From positions 1-11,543 of the forward strand of contig CALATR010000696.1 of the NCBI GenBank assembly GCA_937891875.1: a DNA stretch of 11,543 nucleotides, read 5' to 3'. Under the pieces are notes generated by a model. It saw nothing but the letters and a program-made list of their open reading frames with translations. It was not told where the DNA came from and did not search any database. Source of the stretch: an uncultured Pseudomonadota bacterium (GTDB lineage: Bacteria > Myxococcota_A > UBA796 > GCA-2862545). The stretch's first letter is position 1. Each line of letters opens with the position of its first letter. The position numbers and the translations under genes were made by a program. Positions 1 through 7,237 of the stretch are shown piece by piece.

Positions 1-1
1 G

Positions 2-622
2 ATGGGCCCGGACTACCGGGTGCTGCCATGCTTCTGGGCCTGGTACGTGCCGACCGGCGCGAAGCACTCCGGCTGGCCCGTGCACCGCGACCGCACCCGC
101 GGGCCGCTGAACGTGCACGACGACGGCCGGCCGATGACCCTGTCGGTGTGGATCGCCCTGTCCCGCGCGACCCCGCACAACGGCTGCATGTACGTCGTGC
201 CCGCGCCCTACGCGCCCGACCACAGCAGCGGCATCAAGCTCCAGGACGTGCGTGCCCTGCCCGCCGAGCCCGGAGAGGTGCTGGGCTGGCGGCAGGACCT
301 GTTCCACTGGGGCGGTCGCAGCAGCGCGGACGCGCCCGAGCCGCGGATCGCCCTGGGCATGGAGCTGCAGGGCTGGACCGGCCTGACCTTCGACCGCCCG
401 CTGCTGATGCCGGGACAGGTGCCCGACCTGGACACGAGGCTGGCGCTGATCGGCGGAAACCTCTGGCGCTACCGGGGCCGCGTGAAGAACAAGCTGATCC
501 CGCCGCTGGCGAAGGCGCTCATCGCCCTGCGGCCCGAGCTGGACCAGAGTGCGCTGGACAAGCCGCTTCCAAGGCCGAAGAAGTTCGAGGTGGGACGGCC
601 GGAAGGGGCGCCGAGGCGGTGA
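2..622 (+). CDS. Phytanoyl-CoA dioxygenase (PhyH)-like Fe(II)/2-oxoglutarate oxygenase, 5'-truncated
   Basis: Open from the left edge to the TGA at 620-622, giving 206 visible residues. Counting from the ATG at 2, the fragment shows the iron-binding facial triad of the 2-oxoglutarate oxygenase fold: an HxD motif (H28-R-D30, in GWPVHRD) and a distal histidine (H102, in DLFHWGG). R115 (in EPRIAL) sits where the 2-oxoglutarate-binding arginine is expected. The family couples 2-oxoglutarate decarboxylation to hydroxylation of a small or lipid-like substrate. PhyH proteins are usually about 250-300 residues, so 60-90 N-terminal residues are probably missing and the ATG at 2 is unlikely to be the true start. 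The substrate cannot be read from the sequence. A 179-base gap and an inverted repeat separate it from the Che operon, so it is probably an independent unit. Fold assignment is fairly sure; function is not. Confidence 0.75.
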   Translation: MGPDYRVLPCFWAWYVPTGAKHSGWPVHRDRTRGPLNVHDDGRPMTLSVWIALSRATPHNGCMYVVPAPYAPDHSSGIKLQDVRALPAEPGEVLGWRQDLFHWGGRSSADAPEPRIALGMELQGWTGLTFDRPLLMPGQVPDLDTRLALIGGNLWRYRGRVKNKLIPPLAKALIALRPELDQSALDKPLPRPKKFEVGRPEGAPRR

Positions 623-635
623 CGTCGGGTACTGC

Positions 636-665
636 GGGGGGTGTGTGAATTCACCCGCATCCCCC
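636..665. repeat. Inverted repeat after the dioxygenase gene, possible weak terminator or operator
   Basis: Fourteen bases after the dioxygenase stop is a perfect 10-bp palindrome, GTGAATTCAC (645-654). It lies inside a wider imperfect symmetry of a G-run (636-641) and a C-run (661-665). An alternative fold pairs 639-643 with 652-656 around an 8-base loop. No T-run follows, so it is not a standard intrinsic terminator. Its place between two co-directional genes would also suit a regulator-binding site. The role is a guess. Confidence 0.3.
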
Positions 666-792
666 ACGAAATCCCACATGTAAAGCGCACCGCCCGACGC
701 GCCGATGCGGAGGAAGCAGCCAGCGACCGTGACGCCGCCTGGCCACGCCTGCCGCCGGCTTCAGTCCAGGCGGCCCTCGCTTCCACACCCAC

Positions 793-798
793 GGAGAG
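793..798 (+). promoter_or_regulatory. Ribosome binding site of the receptor gene
   Basis: GGAGAG lies three bases before the ATG at 802. The spacing is short, but this is the best Shine-Dalgarno match near the start. It supports 802 as the first codon of the Che operon. Confidence 0.6.
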
Positions 799-801
799 AC
801 C

Positions 802-2714
802 ATGGCCCTGCGACGCAGCAACGTGTCCGCCGCCAGGAGCGTCGACGCCAACCCCACGCCCTCGAGCGAGGGCGCATCCGCGGCCCAGCGCCGTCGGCGC
901 GCTCGGACCATCGCCCGGCAGCAGCAGGTGGCCGAGCAGATCGCCAGCGCCACCACACAGATGAACGGCCAGCTGTCGGAGCTGGTCGCCGCGCGCAGGC
1001 AGCTGCAGACCACTACGGAGGAGATCTCCACCGGCTCCAGCGAGACCGCAGCTGCCAGTCAAGCCGCCCTGCAGGTCGCCTCGGACATCGCCGATGCCGT
1101 GGCCGAGCAGGCGCGACTCGCGAAGTCGGCCGGCGAGCGGACCCGCGTGCTCTACGGACGCGTGGACACGGCGTCCTCCCAGATCGGGGAGCTCCTCGAC
1201 AGCATCGTCGCCGCCAGCAAGCGCCAGGACGGCGCCGTCGAGCAGATGGCCGAGCTGCGACGCCAGGCGACCTCGATCAATGACGCGGTCCAGGCAGTCA
1301 TGCGGATCGCCGATCAGACCAACCTCCTGGCCCTGAACGCGGCGATCGAGGCCGCCCGCGCGGGCAAGCATGGCAAGGGCTTCGCGGTGGTCGCGGACAC
1401 GGTCCGCAAGCTGGCCGAGACGTCCGAGGCGAACGCCGCCAGCATCGCCGAGCTGGCACGCGAGATCCAGGCGGTCGCCACGCCATCGGAGACCAGGTGG
1501 AGGCGTCCGCCGGCGAGGCGCGTACCCAGGCCGAGCGCGGCGAGGACATCCGCAAGGAGCTCGACGAGATCGCGACTCGGATGAAGACGGTGGTCGAAGG
1601 CACGGACGAGCTCATCGAGGCGGCCGAGGACATGAGCGTGGCGACCGGCCAGGCAAAGACCGGTGCCGAGAGCATCGCCGCCTCCGCAGAGCAGCAGGCC
1701 TCCGCCGCCGAGGAGACCCTGGGCGCGCTGCGGCTGCAGTCGGAGGCGCTCGACGGGGCCGCCGAGGCCGGCCAGTCCTTGGACGACGTGGCCGAGGACC
1801 TCAAGAACTCCGTCGACGCGACCAAGAGCGCAGAAGAGCTGGCCGCCGCCGCCGAGGAGCTGTCCGCCACGGTGGACGAGGTGGGCCGCAGCGCCGCCGA
1901 GATCGCCCGGGCGATCGACGAGATCGCCCAGGGCGCCCAAGCCGGCGCGGCTGCCGCCGAGGAGGCGAGCGCAGGCATGAAGCAGGTCGGCATCTCGGCC
2001 AAGGCCGCCGAGGAGCGTGCGGCGAAGGCCGCTCGCAGCTCCGAGGAGCTGTCCGGGCTGCTCGCCAGCAACCGGGCGTCGCTGATCACGGTAGGCAAGA
2101 GCGTCGATGCCTCCGTGGACATCAGCAAGAAGAACCTGGCCCAGGTCGCGGAGCTGCAGGTGAAGAGCGGACGCATCGACAAGATCGTCGACGCCATCGC
2201 CACTGTCGCCATCCAGACCAGCATGCTGGCGGTCAGCGGTGCGGTCGAGGCCGCCCGCGCCGGCGACTTCGGCAAGGGATTCGCCGTCGTGTCCGCCGAC
2301 ATCCAGAACCTCGCCGACGACGCCTCCGACAATGCCGAGCAGATCAAGGACCTGGTGAAGTCGATCCAGGCTCAGGTCGGCCGCGTGAGGGTCGTCATCG
2401 ACGAGGTCGCAGAGAACGCCGAGGCCGAGGTCGCGCGCGCGAAGAAGACCAGCCGCAACCTCGACGTCATCGGCGACGAGATGGACGCAGTGCAGACCTC
2501 GGCCTCCGAGATCGAGGCCAGCGCCAAGTCCGTGGTCGAGCTCGTACACGATGCCCAGGTGAGCCTGGAGCAGATCTCGACCGCCGCCCAGGAGGCCGCC
2601 AGCAGCACGCAGGAGGCCGCCACGGCCGCCGAGCAGCAGGCCGGCTCCGTCGCCAGCCTTAGCGAGCTCATCGAGACCGTCGCGACCATCGCCGACGAGC
2701 TCCACGCCATCTGA
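802..2714 (+). CDS. Soluble methyl-accepting chemotaxis protein with two signalling hairpins, interrupted by a frameshift
   Basis: This is a cytoplasmic chemoreceptor that should control CheA through CheW. As written the gene is broken. The frame from the ATG at 802 is receptor-like to about 1475, then turns arginine/proline-rich and stops at 1582-1584. The receptor sequence resumes in another frame at about 1485 (IGDQVEASA) and runs to the TGA at 2712-2714. Restoring one base gives 637 residues. No membrane segment or known sensor domain is visible. Residues 30-40 are arginine-rich, and the rest is Ala/Glu-rich coiled coil. Tip 1 is at about 170-205 (QTNLLALNAAIEAARAG, E183). Tip 2 is at about 469-505 (QTSMLAVSGAVEAARAG, E483), exactly 300 residues later. 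Pairs fitting the methylation consensus occur at 297/298, 304/305, 352/353, 387/388, 597/598, 604/605 and 611/612. It is the first gene of the operon and ends 12 bases before the CheW gene. The family is certain. Whether the frameshift is a sequencing error or a real lesion cannot be told from one sequence. Confidence 0.9.
1471..1490 (+). other. Frameshift site inside the receptor gene
   Basis: The coding frame changes here by the equivalent of one missing base. Upstream it reads ...AREIQAVAT; downstream, in the new frame, ...IGDQVEASAGEA. Adding one base after 'gccac' restores a smooth helix, AVATAIGDQVEA. No X-XXY-YYZ slippery heptamer is present, so programmed -1 slippage is not supported. 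The preserved heptad offsets between the two hairpins favour one lost base over two inserted bases. Confidence 0.85.
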
Positions 2715-2726
2715 ACGGGGGCCGCC

Positions 2727-4271
2727 ATGTCCGACTCGAACACGCCCCGGGAAGGGGACGACGGGGCATCCGAGCTCCGGCAGTTCGTCAGCTTCCGACT
2801 CGGGAAGGAGGCGTTCGCCTTCCCGATGCAGAGCGTCCGTGAGATCATCCGTCTGCCCCGCGTCGTGCCGGTCCCGATGGGGCCAGCCAGCCTCCTGGGG
2901 TTGATGAACCTGCGCGGCCTGGTCCTGCCGGTCATCGACCTGCGGCGTGCCCTGAGCCTGCCGCAGCAAGAAGCCACGGAGAGCACCCGGGTGATCGTCG
3001 TGGACGTCGGAGGCGCGGTCGGCCTGGTGGTCGATCGTGTCGAGCGCGTACTCGGCACGGCGGAGTCGTCCATCGATCGCTCGTCCGCCACGACCTCCGC
3101 GGTGAGCCAGGGCCCCCTCGCCGGCGTCATTCGTCCAGATGGCGGCCAGCACGCCGTGCAGATCATCGATCCGTCCCGACTGGTCGCCTCCCAGATCCCG
3201 CATCTCGCTGCCCAGGGCGACAGCAACCGCGCCCGGACGTCGGCCAGCCGGCACAGCGGCGGGGGCTCCGAGGAGGAGGTCGGAGGGGTGCAGATCGTCA
3301 GCTTCGAGCTGGGCGACGAGACCTTCGCGTTCGCCGTCGAGGACGTCGCCGAGATCGTCCGCGTCCCCGACGGGGTCAGCGCCGTGCCGGACAGCGCACC
3401 GTCGGTGCTCGGCCTGATGGCCCTGCGCGGCCGCTTGCTCCCGCTATTGTCCCTGCGCCGCATCCTCGGCCTCTGCGAGAGCGAGCCGAACGACCACAAC
3501 CGGGTCGTGGTGCTGCAGGTCCGCCGCGGGGGACACCCGCTCACCTTCGGCGTGCTGGTCGATCGCGTCTGCGAGGTCGGCCGCGTCCAGGACGACCAGG
3601 TCGAGGACATGCCCGCGCTCCTTGCCCAAGGACGGTCCGGCGAGCTGGTCCACCAGGTGTGTCGCCTGGAAGAGGGCCGCCGCCTGATCTCCCTGCTGAC
3701 CGCGACCGGCCTCGTGGGCGCCGATCTCCAGGACGCGCTCGACGCCAGCCCAGACGACCCGGAGCACGCCATGTTCGACGATTCGCAGAGCCAGGACCAA
3801 GGCGAGGACGAGGACGTCCAGCTGGTTGTATTCCAGCTTCAAGGACAAGAATACGCAGTCTCTGTCAGCGGGGTCCAGGAGATCACCCGGGTACCGGAGC
3901 GCATCACGGCCGCACCCCACATGCCGCCGGGACTGGTCGGCATGATGAACCTCCGGGGCACGGTGCTGCCGGTGGTCGACATGCGGGCGCGCTTCGGGCT
4001 GCCCGTCGCCGAGCGCAGCGACCGCCAGCGGGTGCTGATCCTCCACGTGGACCAGCGCCGCACCGGCTTCATCACCGACTCGGTGACGGAGGTCCTGCGG
4101 ATGCACCGCTCGGCACTGGAGGAAGCGCCACACGTGTCGGACGCGCAAGCCGACGTCATGGCCCAGGTGGTCAACCTGCAGGACTGCGCGCGGATGATCC
4201 AGGTCGTGGACGTCCGTGCACTGCTCGGCTCCACCCAGGTCGGGGCGTCAGCAGGTGCGGGGGCCGCATGA
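2727..4271 (+). CDS. Triple-domain CheW-like coupling protein
   Basis: CheW domains link receptor tips to the P5 domain of CheA in chemosensory arrays. This 514-residue protein has three in tandem, at about 16-158, 186-333 and 363-502. Linkers rich in Ser, Gly and acidic residues join them. Each carries the CheW signature: LLGLMNLRGLVLPVIDLR at 56-73, VLGLMALRGRLLPLLSLR at 227-244 and LVGMMNLRGTVLPVVDMR at 403-420. The arginine of the NLRG motif is kept in all three. The middle copy has lost the Asn (MALRG) and the Asp (LLSLR), so it may bind partners differently. Most CheW proteins are single-domain, about 150-170 residues. The ATG at 2727 is 12 bases after the receptor stop, with only a G-run as a weak Shine-Dalgarno. 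The stop overlaps the CheB start (ATGA). Identity is secure; which domain contacts CheA or the receptor is unknown. Confidence 0.93.
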   Translation: MSDSNTPREGDDGASELRQFVSFRLGKEAFAFPMQSVREIIRLPRVVPVPMGPASLLGLMNLRGLVLPVIDLRRALSLPQQEATESTRVIVVDVGGAVGLVVDRVERVLGTAESSIDRSSATTSAVSQGPLAGVIRPDGGQHAVQIIDPSRLVASQIPHLAAQGDSNRARTSASRHSGGGSEEEVGGVQIVSFELGDETFAFAVEDVAEIVRVPDGVSAVPDSAPSVLGLMALRGRLLPLLSLRRILGLCESEPNDHNRVVVLQVRRGGHPLTFGVLVDRVCEVGRVQDDQVEDMPALLAQGRSGELVHQVCRLEEGRRLISLLTATGLVGADLQDALDASPDDPEHAMFDDSQSQDQGEDEDVQLVVFQLQGQEYAVSVSGVQEITRVPERITAAPHMPPGLVGMMNLRGTVLPVVDMRARFGLPVAERSDRQRVLILHVDQRRTGFITDSVTEVLRMHRSALEEAPHVSDAQADVMAQVVNLQDCARMIQVVDVRALLGSTQVGASAGAGAA

Positions 4272-5353
4272 CCCAGGCCCGCGTCCTGGTCGTGGATGAC
4301 TCGGCGCTGATGCGGCGAGTGCTGTCCCGCATGCTCGAAGACGCCGGGTTCGAGGTGCACAGCGCGTCGGACGGCCGCAAGGCCCTCCGCGCGGTGCGCG
4401 ACCTCGAGCCGGACGTGGTCACGCTGGACATCCACATGCCGGTGATGGACGGGCTGGACTGCCTGGCCGAGCTGATGGAGCAGGCTCCGCGGCCGGTCAT
4501 CATGGTGTCGTCGCTGACGGAGCAGGGGGCATTGGCCACCCTGGAGGCTCTGGCGCTGGGCGCGCTGGACTACGTGGCCAAGCCGGACGGCACCATCTCC
4601 ATGAACATGGATCGCGTCCAGGACGAGCTGGTCCGCAAGGTGAAGATGGCTGCCCGCCAGTCGCTCCGCCGCAGGCCGCAGCCCACGCCACGTCGGGCGG
4701 CCGCCCCACGGCCGGCTCCTGTCGCGGCCCGACAGCCACCCCTGGTCCGGTCCACCGACAAGACCGGCGTGGTGCTCATCGGTGCATCCACGGGAGGTCC
4801 GTCGGCCCTGGAGGAGCTGCTGTCGGGCCTGCCCGGGGATCTGCCCTGGCCCGTGCTCATCGCCCAGCACATGCCGGCGTCGTTCACCCCGACGTTCGCG
4901 TCACGGCTCGACGCCGCTGGCGCGCTGACCGTGACCGAGCTGTCTCGCGCGACGGAGCTGCGGCCCGGCCAGGCGTACCTCGGTCGCGGTGGTCACGACA
5001 TCGTCGTCTCTCGTCGAGGCACGCGGATCATCGCGAACGTGGTCGCCGAGGATCCGGCGTTCACCTGGCACCCGAGCGTCGAGCGCATGGTCCTCACCGC
5101 CCGCGAACAGCTGCCCGCGGAGCGCCTCATGGGCGTGATGCTGACGGGAATGGGCAACGACGGCGCTGCGGCGATGGCGGGACTGCACGCCGAGGGTGGG
5201 GTGACGATCGCCCAGGACGAGCACACCTCCGTGGTCTTCGGCATGCCTCGCGCGCTCATCGACGCCGGCGGCGCCGCCCTGGTCCGGCCGCTGGAGCGCA
5301 TCGCCGAGCACATCGCAACCACCACCGCCCAGGGCAGTGCACCATGCCGCTGA
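4268..5353 (+). CDS. cheB: CheB, receptor methylesterase/glutamine deamidase with receiver domain
   Basis: CheB removes methyl groups from receptor glutamates and deamidates glutamines, and is activated when CheA phosphorylates its receiver domain. The 361-residue product has the normal CheB layout. A receiver spans about 4-125, with acidic pocket D10/D11, phosphoacceptor D54 (TLDIHMPVMDG), S81 and K105. A basic, proline-rich linker spans about 130-160. The methylesterase domain spans about 167-350 with its catalytic triad: S174 (GASTGG), H201 (AQHMP) and D298 (GNDGA). All key residues are intact. It starts at an ATG sharing ATGA with the end of the CheW gene and overlaps the HEAT-repeat gene by 10 bases, so translation is probably coupled both ways. 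The cytoplasmic receptor encoded upstream is its obvious substrate. Confidence 0.97.
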   Translation: MTQARVLVVDDSALMRRVLSRMLEDAGFEVHSASDGRKALRAVRDLEPDVVTLDIHMPVMDGLDCLAELMEQAPRPVIMVSSLTEQGALATLEALALGALDYVAKPDGTISMNMDRVQDELVRKVKMAARQSLRRRPQPTPRRAAAPRPAPVAARQPPLVRSTDKTGVVLIGASTGGPSALEELLSGLPGDLPWPVLIAQHMPASFTPTFASRLDAAGALTVTELSRATELRPGQAYLGRGGHDIVVSRRGTRIIANVVAEDPAFTWHPSVERMVLTAREQLPAERLMGVMLTGMGNDGAAAMAGLHAEGGVTIAQDEHTSVVFGMPRALIDAGGAALVRPLERIAEHIATTTAQGSAPCR

Positions 5354-5955
5354 AGTCCTCCCGGCTGCTCACGCCCGAGCTGGTCCCCGCCACGACTGCG
5401 AGGCAGTCGCTTCGCGATCTCGCCGACTCCGACCCTGGCCAGCGGCGGGCCGCCGCACGCGCGCTCGGCCAGTCGCCGGAGGCGGTGCCCGCCCTGCTCC
5501 AGACCCTGGACCACGAGCCCACCGAGGCCGTGCGACAGGCGATTCTCGACGCCCTGCTCACGCTCGGAGGACCGCAGGTCGTCTCCGGCCTCTGCGCGCG
5601 GCTTGCGCACTCCGACGCCGCCGTCCGCAGCGGCGTCGTGGAGGTGCTGTCCATGATGCCGGACGCCGTCGCGGAGCATGCCGAGGCCCTGCTGCGCGAC
5701 CCCGACCCCAACGTGCGGATCATGGCGCTGGACGTCCTGCGGGACCTGAGCCACCCCGCCGTGAGCCAGTGGCTTGTCCAGGTCCTCACCCACGACACCG
5801 ACGCCAACGTGCTCGGCACCGCGGTCGACCGGGTCAGCGACCTGGCCGAGCCGAGCGCGATCCCCGCCCTGCGCGCCCTTTCGGACCGAACCCACGACGA
5901 CTTCCTCCGGTTCGCGATCGACGACGTGATCGCCCGCTTGACGGAGATCGAGTGA
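5344..5955 (+). CDS. HEAT-repeat (PBS-lyase-like) protein, probable Che-system output
   Basis: The 203-residue product is built almost wholly from helical repeats of about 30 residues with the HEAT/PBS-lyase pattern (for example AVRQAILDALLTLG at 62-75 and PNVRIMALDVLRDLS at 122-136). About five or six units cover residues 20-200. There is no signal peptide, membrane segment or catalytic motif, so it is best seen as a cytoplasmic protein-binding scaffold. It lies between cheB (10-base overlap) and cheR (GTGA overlap). In Myxococcus xanthus the Che7 system has a HEAT-repeat protein, Cpc7, bound directly by the response regulator CheY7 to control development. Context and repeat type suggest this gene is the equivalent and the target of the CheY encoded at 6821. 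That is inference. A methylation helper or CheA partner is also possible. The ATG at 5344 has an AGGG nine bases upstream. Confidence 0.88.
   Translation: MPLKSSRLLTPELVPATTARQSLRDLADSDPGQRRAAARALGQSPEAVPALLQTLDHEPTEAVRQAILDALLTLGGPQVVSGLCARLAHSDAAVRSGVVEVLSMMPDAVAEHAEALLRDPDPNVRIMALDVLRDLSHPAVSQWLVQVLTHDTDANVLGTAVDRVSDLAEPSAIPALRALSDRTHDDFLRFAIDDVIARLTEIE
5943..5946 (+). promoter_or_regulatory. Ribosome binding site that sets the GTG start of cheR
   Basis: GGAG lies five bases before the GTG at 5952. It favours that codon over the GTG at 5958 and over an unsupported upstream extension of the open frame that would overlap the HEAT-repeat gene. It is embedded in the last codons of that gene (TEIE). 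Confidence 0.6.
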
Positions 5956-6824
5956 ACGTGCCTGCGCGCCAGCCCAGCCCCGTGATCAGCGACGCCGACT
6001 TTGTCGCGTTCCGGGACTACTTCTACCGTCGGACCGGGATCCGGTTCGCGGACAACAAGAGGTACTTCGTCGACAAACGTCTGATCTCGCGGATCGAGGC
6101 GACCGGGCACACCTCGTTTCGCGCCTGGTTCACCGCCATGCGCTTCCAGAGTTCCGGCGAGGAGCTCTCTGCCCTCATCAACGTGATGACGGTGAACGAG
6201 ACCTACTTCTTCCGCGAACGCTACCAGTTCGACGCCCTGGTCCGCCGGATCCTCCCCGAGCTGGTCGAGGGTCGAAGGCGTAGCGACGCGCTGCGGATCC
6301 TGTGTCTGCCATGCTCGACGGGCGAGGAACCCTACTCCATCGCCATCACCCTCTCCGAGGCATGGGACGGCCTGGACGACTGGGACGTCGAGATCGTCGG
6401 CGCCGACATCGACCGCTCCGTCCTCGGGCGCGCTCGGGAGGGCCGCTACCGCCCCGGGGTCCTCCGCCACGTCAGCGCCGAGCAGCAGGCGCGCTGGTTC
6501 CGGCCCCTGTCTGACGGTCGACGGGAGATCGACGCCGACCTGCGCGACAGCATCACCTTCGAACATGCCAACCTGGTCGATCCCGCATCCATGGCCCGGC
6601 TCGGCGTCTTCGACGTCGTGTTCTGCCGCAACGTCCTCATCTACTTCGACGACATCACCCGCCGGACCGCCGTGGAGAACCTCTTCGAGCACGTACGTCC
6701 GGGCGGCTTCATCTTCCTCGGTCACAGCGAGTCCATGAGCCGGATCTCGTCCCTGTTCGTCCCGCGCCGCTTTCCCGAAGCCGTCGCCTACCAGCATCCC
6801 CTGCCGTCCCGGAGCATCCGATGA
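5952..6824 (+). CDS. cheR: CheR, SAM-dependent receptor glutamate methyltransferase
   Basis: CheR methylates specific glutamates on chemoreceptors using S-adenosylmethionine, opposing CheB. The product is 290 residues, the normal single-module size, with no C-terminal TPR extension such as FrzF has. Visible motifs are the N-terminal helical domain with NETYFFRE (82-89), the SAM-binding loop CLPCSTGEEPYS (118-129), the acidic GADID (150-154), and CRNVLIYF (225-232) typical of the family. The start is the GTG at 5952, overlapping the HEAT-repeat stop as GTGA and preceded by GGAG. The frame stays open further upstream, but that stretch lies over the HEAT-repeat gene and lacks CheR similarity. 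The stop shares ATGA with cheY. No pentapeptide-binding or tethering feature was seen, in line with a cytoplasmic receptor substrate. Confidence 0.96.
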   Translation: MNVPARQPSPVISDADFVAFRDYFYRRTGIRFADNKRYFVDKRLISRIEATGHTSFRAWFTAMRFQSSGEELSALINVMTVNETYFFRERYQFDALVRRILPELVEGRRRSDALRILCLPCSTGEEPYSIAITLSEAWDGLDDWDVEIVGADIDRSVLGRAREGRYRPGVLRHVSAEQQARWFRPLSDGRREIDADLRDSITFEHANLVDPASMARLGVFDVVFCRNVLIYFDDITRRTAVENLFEHVRPGGFIFLGHSESMSRISSLFVPRRFPEAVAYQHPLPSRSIR

Positions 6825-7237
6825 GCCCCAGTGTCGCCCCAGAGGCCGAGTTCCGGTGTGGCCGCGTGCTCGTGGTCGAAGACTCCACGACCGTGCGGCG
6901 CTACTACCGCAGCGTCCTCGAGCCGCTCGGCCTCGAGATCGTCGAGGCGGTCAACGGGGTGGAGGCTCTGGAGAAGAGCACGGACCGCGCGTGGACCTTC
7001 GCGCTGGTCGACGTGAACATGCCCAAGCTCGACGGCTTGTCGTTCGTGCGCGAGCTGCGCACGCGAGGCGGCCTCGCGGACACCCCGGTGCTGATGGTCA
7101 GCACCGACACCCAGCCTGGCTGCCGCCGCCGCGCCTACGAGGCCGGTGCCTCGCTCTACCTCAACAAGCCAGTGGCCAGGGCCACCCTCGAAGCCCTGGC
7201 CGCAGTCCTGGCAGGAGGGGCCGATGCTCGAGCCTGA
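6821..7237 (+). CDS. cheY: CheY-like single-domain response regulator
   Basis: A stand-alone receiver of 138 residues that should be phosphorylated by the CheA encoded next to it. It has the acidic pair E20/D21 (VLVVEDS), phosphoacceptor D64 (LVDVNMPKLDG), switch residue S94 in LMVSTD, the aromatic Y113, and K116 (LNKPV). There is an extra N-terminal segment of about 13 residues and no output domain, so it must act by binding a partner. No flagellar or pilus gene is nearby, and the only candidate partner inside the operon is the HEAT-repeat protein at 5344-5955. The start shares ATGA with the end of cheR and has GGAG six bases upstream. The 3' end overlaps cheA by 14 bases. No phosphatase (CheZ, CheC, CheX) is encoded in the window. 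Confidence 0.95.
   Translation: MSPSVAPEAEFRCGRVLVVEDSTTVRRYYRSVLEPLGLEIVEAVNGVEALEKSTDRAWTFALVDVNMPKLDGLSFVRELRTRGGLADTPVLMVSTDTQPGCRRRAYEAGASLYLNKPVARATLEALAAVLAGGADARA
7213..7218 (+). promoter_or_regulatory. Strong ribosome binding site that sets the start of cheA
   Basis: AGGAGG lies five bases before the ATG at 7224. It picks this start over the open upstream stretch in the same frame, whose 26 codons lie over cheY and give a Pro/Ser-rich sequence unlike CheA. Confidence 0.85.

Noticed and set aside
735..760. TGGC...TGC sequence resembling a sigma-54 promoter upstream of the receptor
   Set aside because: The required GG-N10-GC spacing is not met. No other convincing -35/-10 pair was found in 623-801.
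1465..1500. Programmed -1 ribosomal frameshift
   Set aside because: There is no slippery heptamer and no obvious downstream stem at the right distance. A simple missing base explains the sequence.
1497..2714. Separate receptor gene starting at the GTG at 1497
   Set aside because: Although GGAG precedes it, the frame continues upstream as IGDQ, which fits the receptor helix. The heptad offsets also support one continuous protein, so it is treated as the second half of a frameshifted gene.
1314..3254. Long open frame on the - strand across the receptor and CheW genes (646 codons)
   Set aside because: It is antisense to two clearly coding genes. Its product is a low-complexity Gly/Leu/Asp/His mixture without a domain, as expected opposite GC-rich coding DNA.
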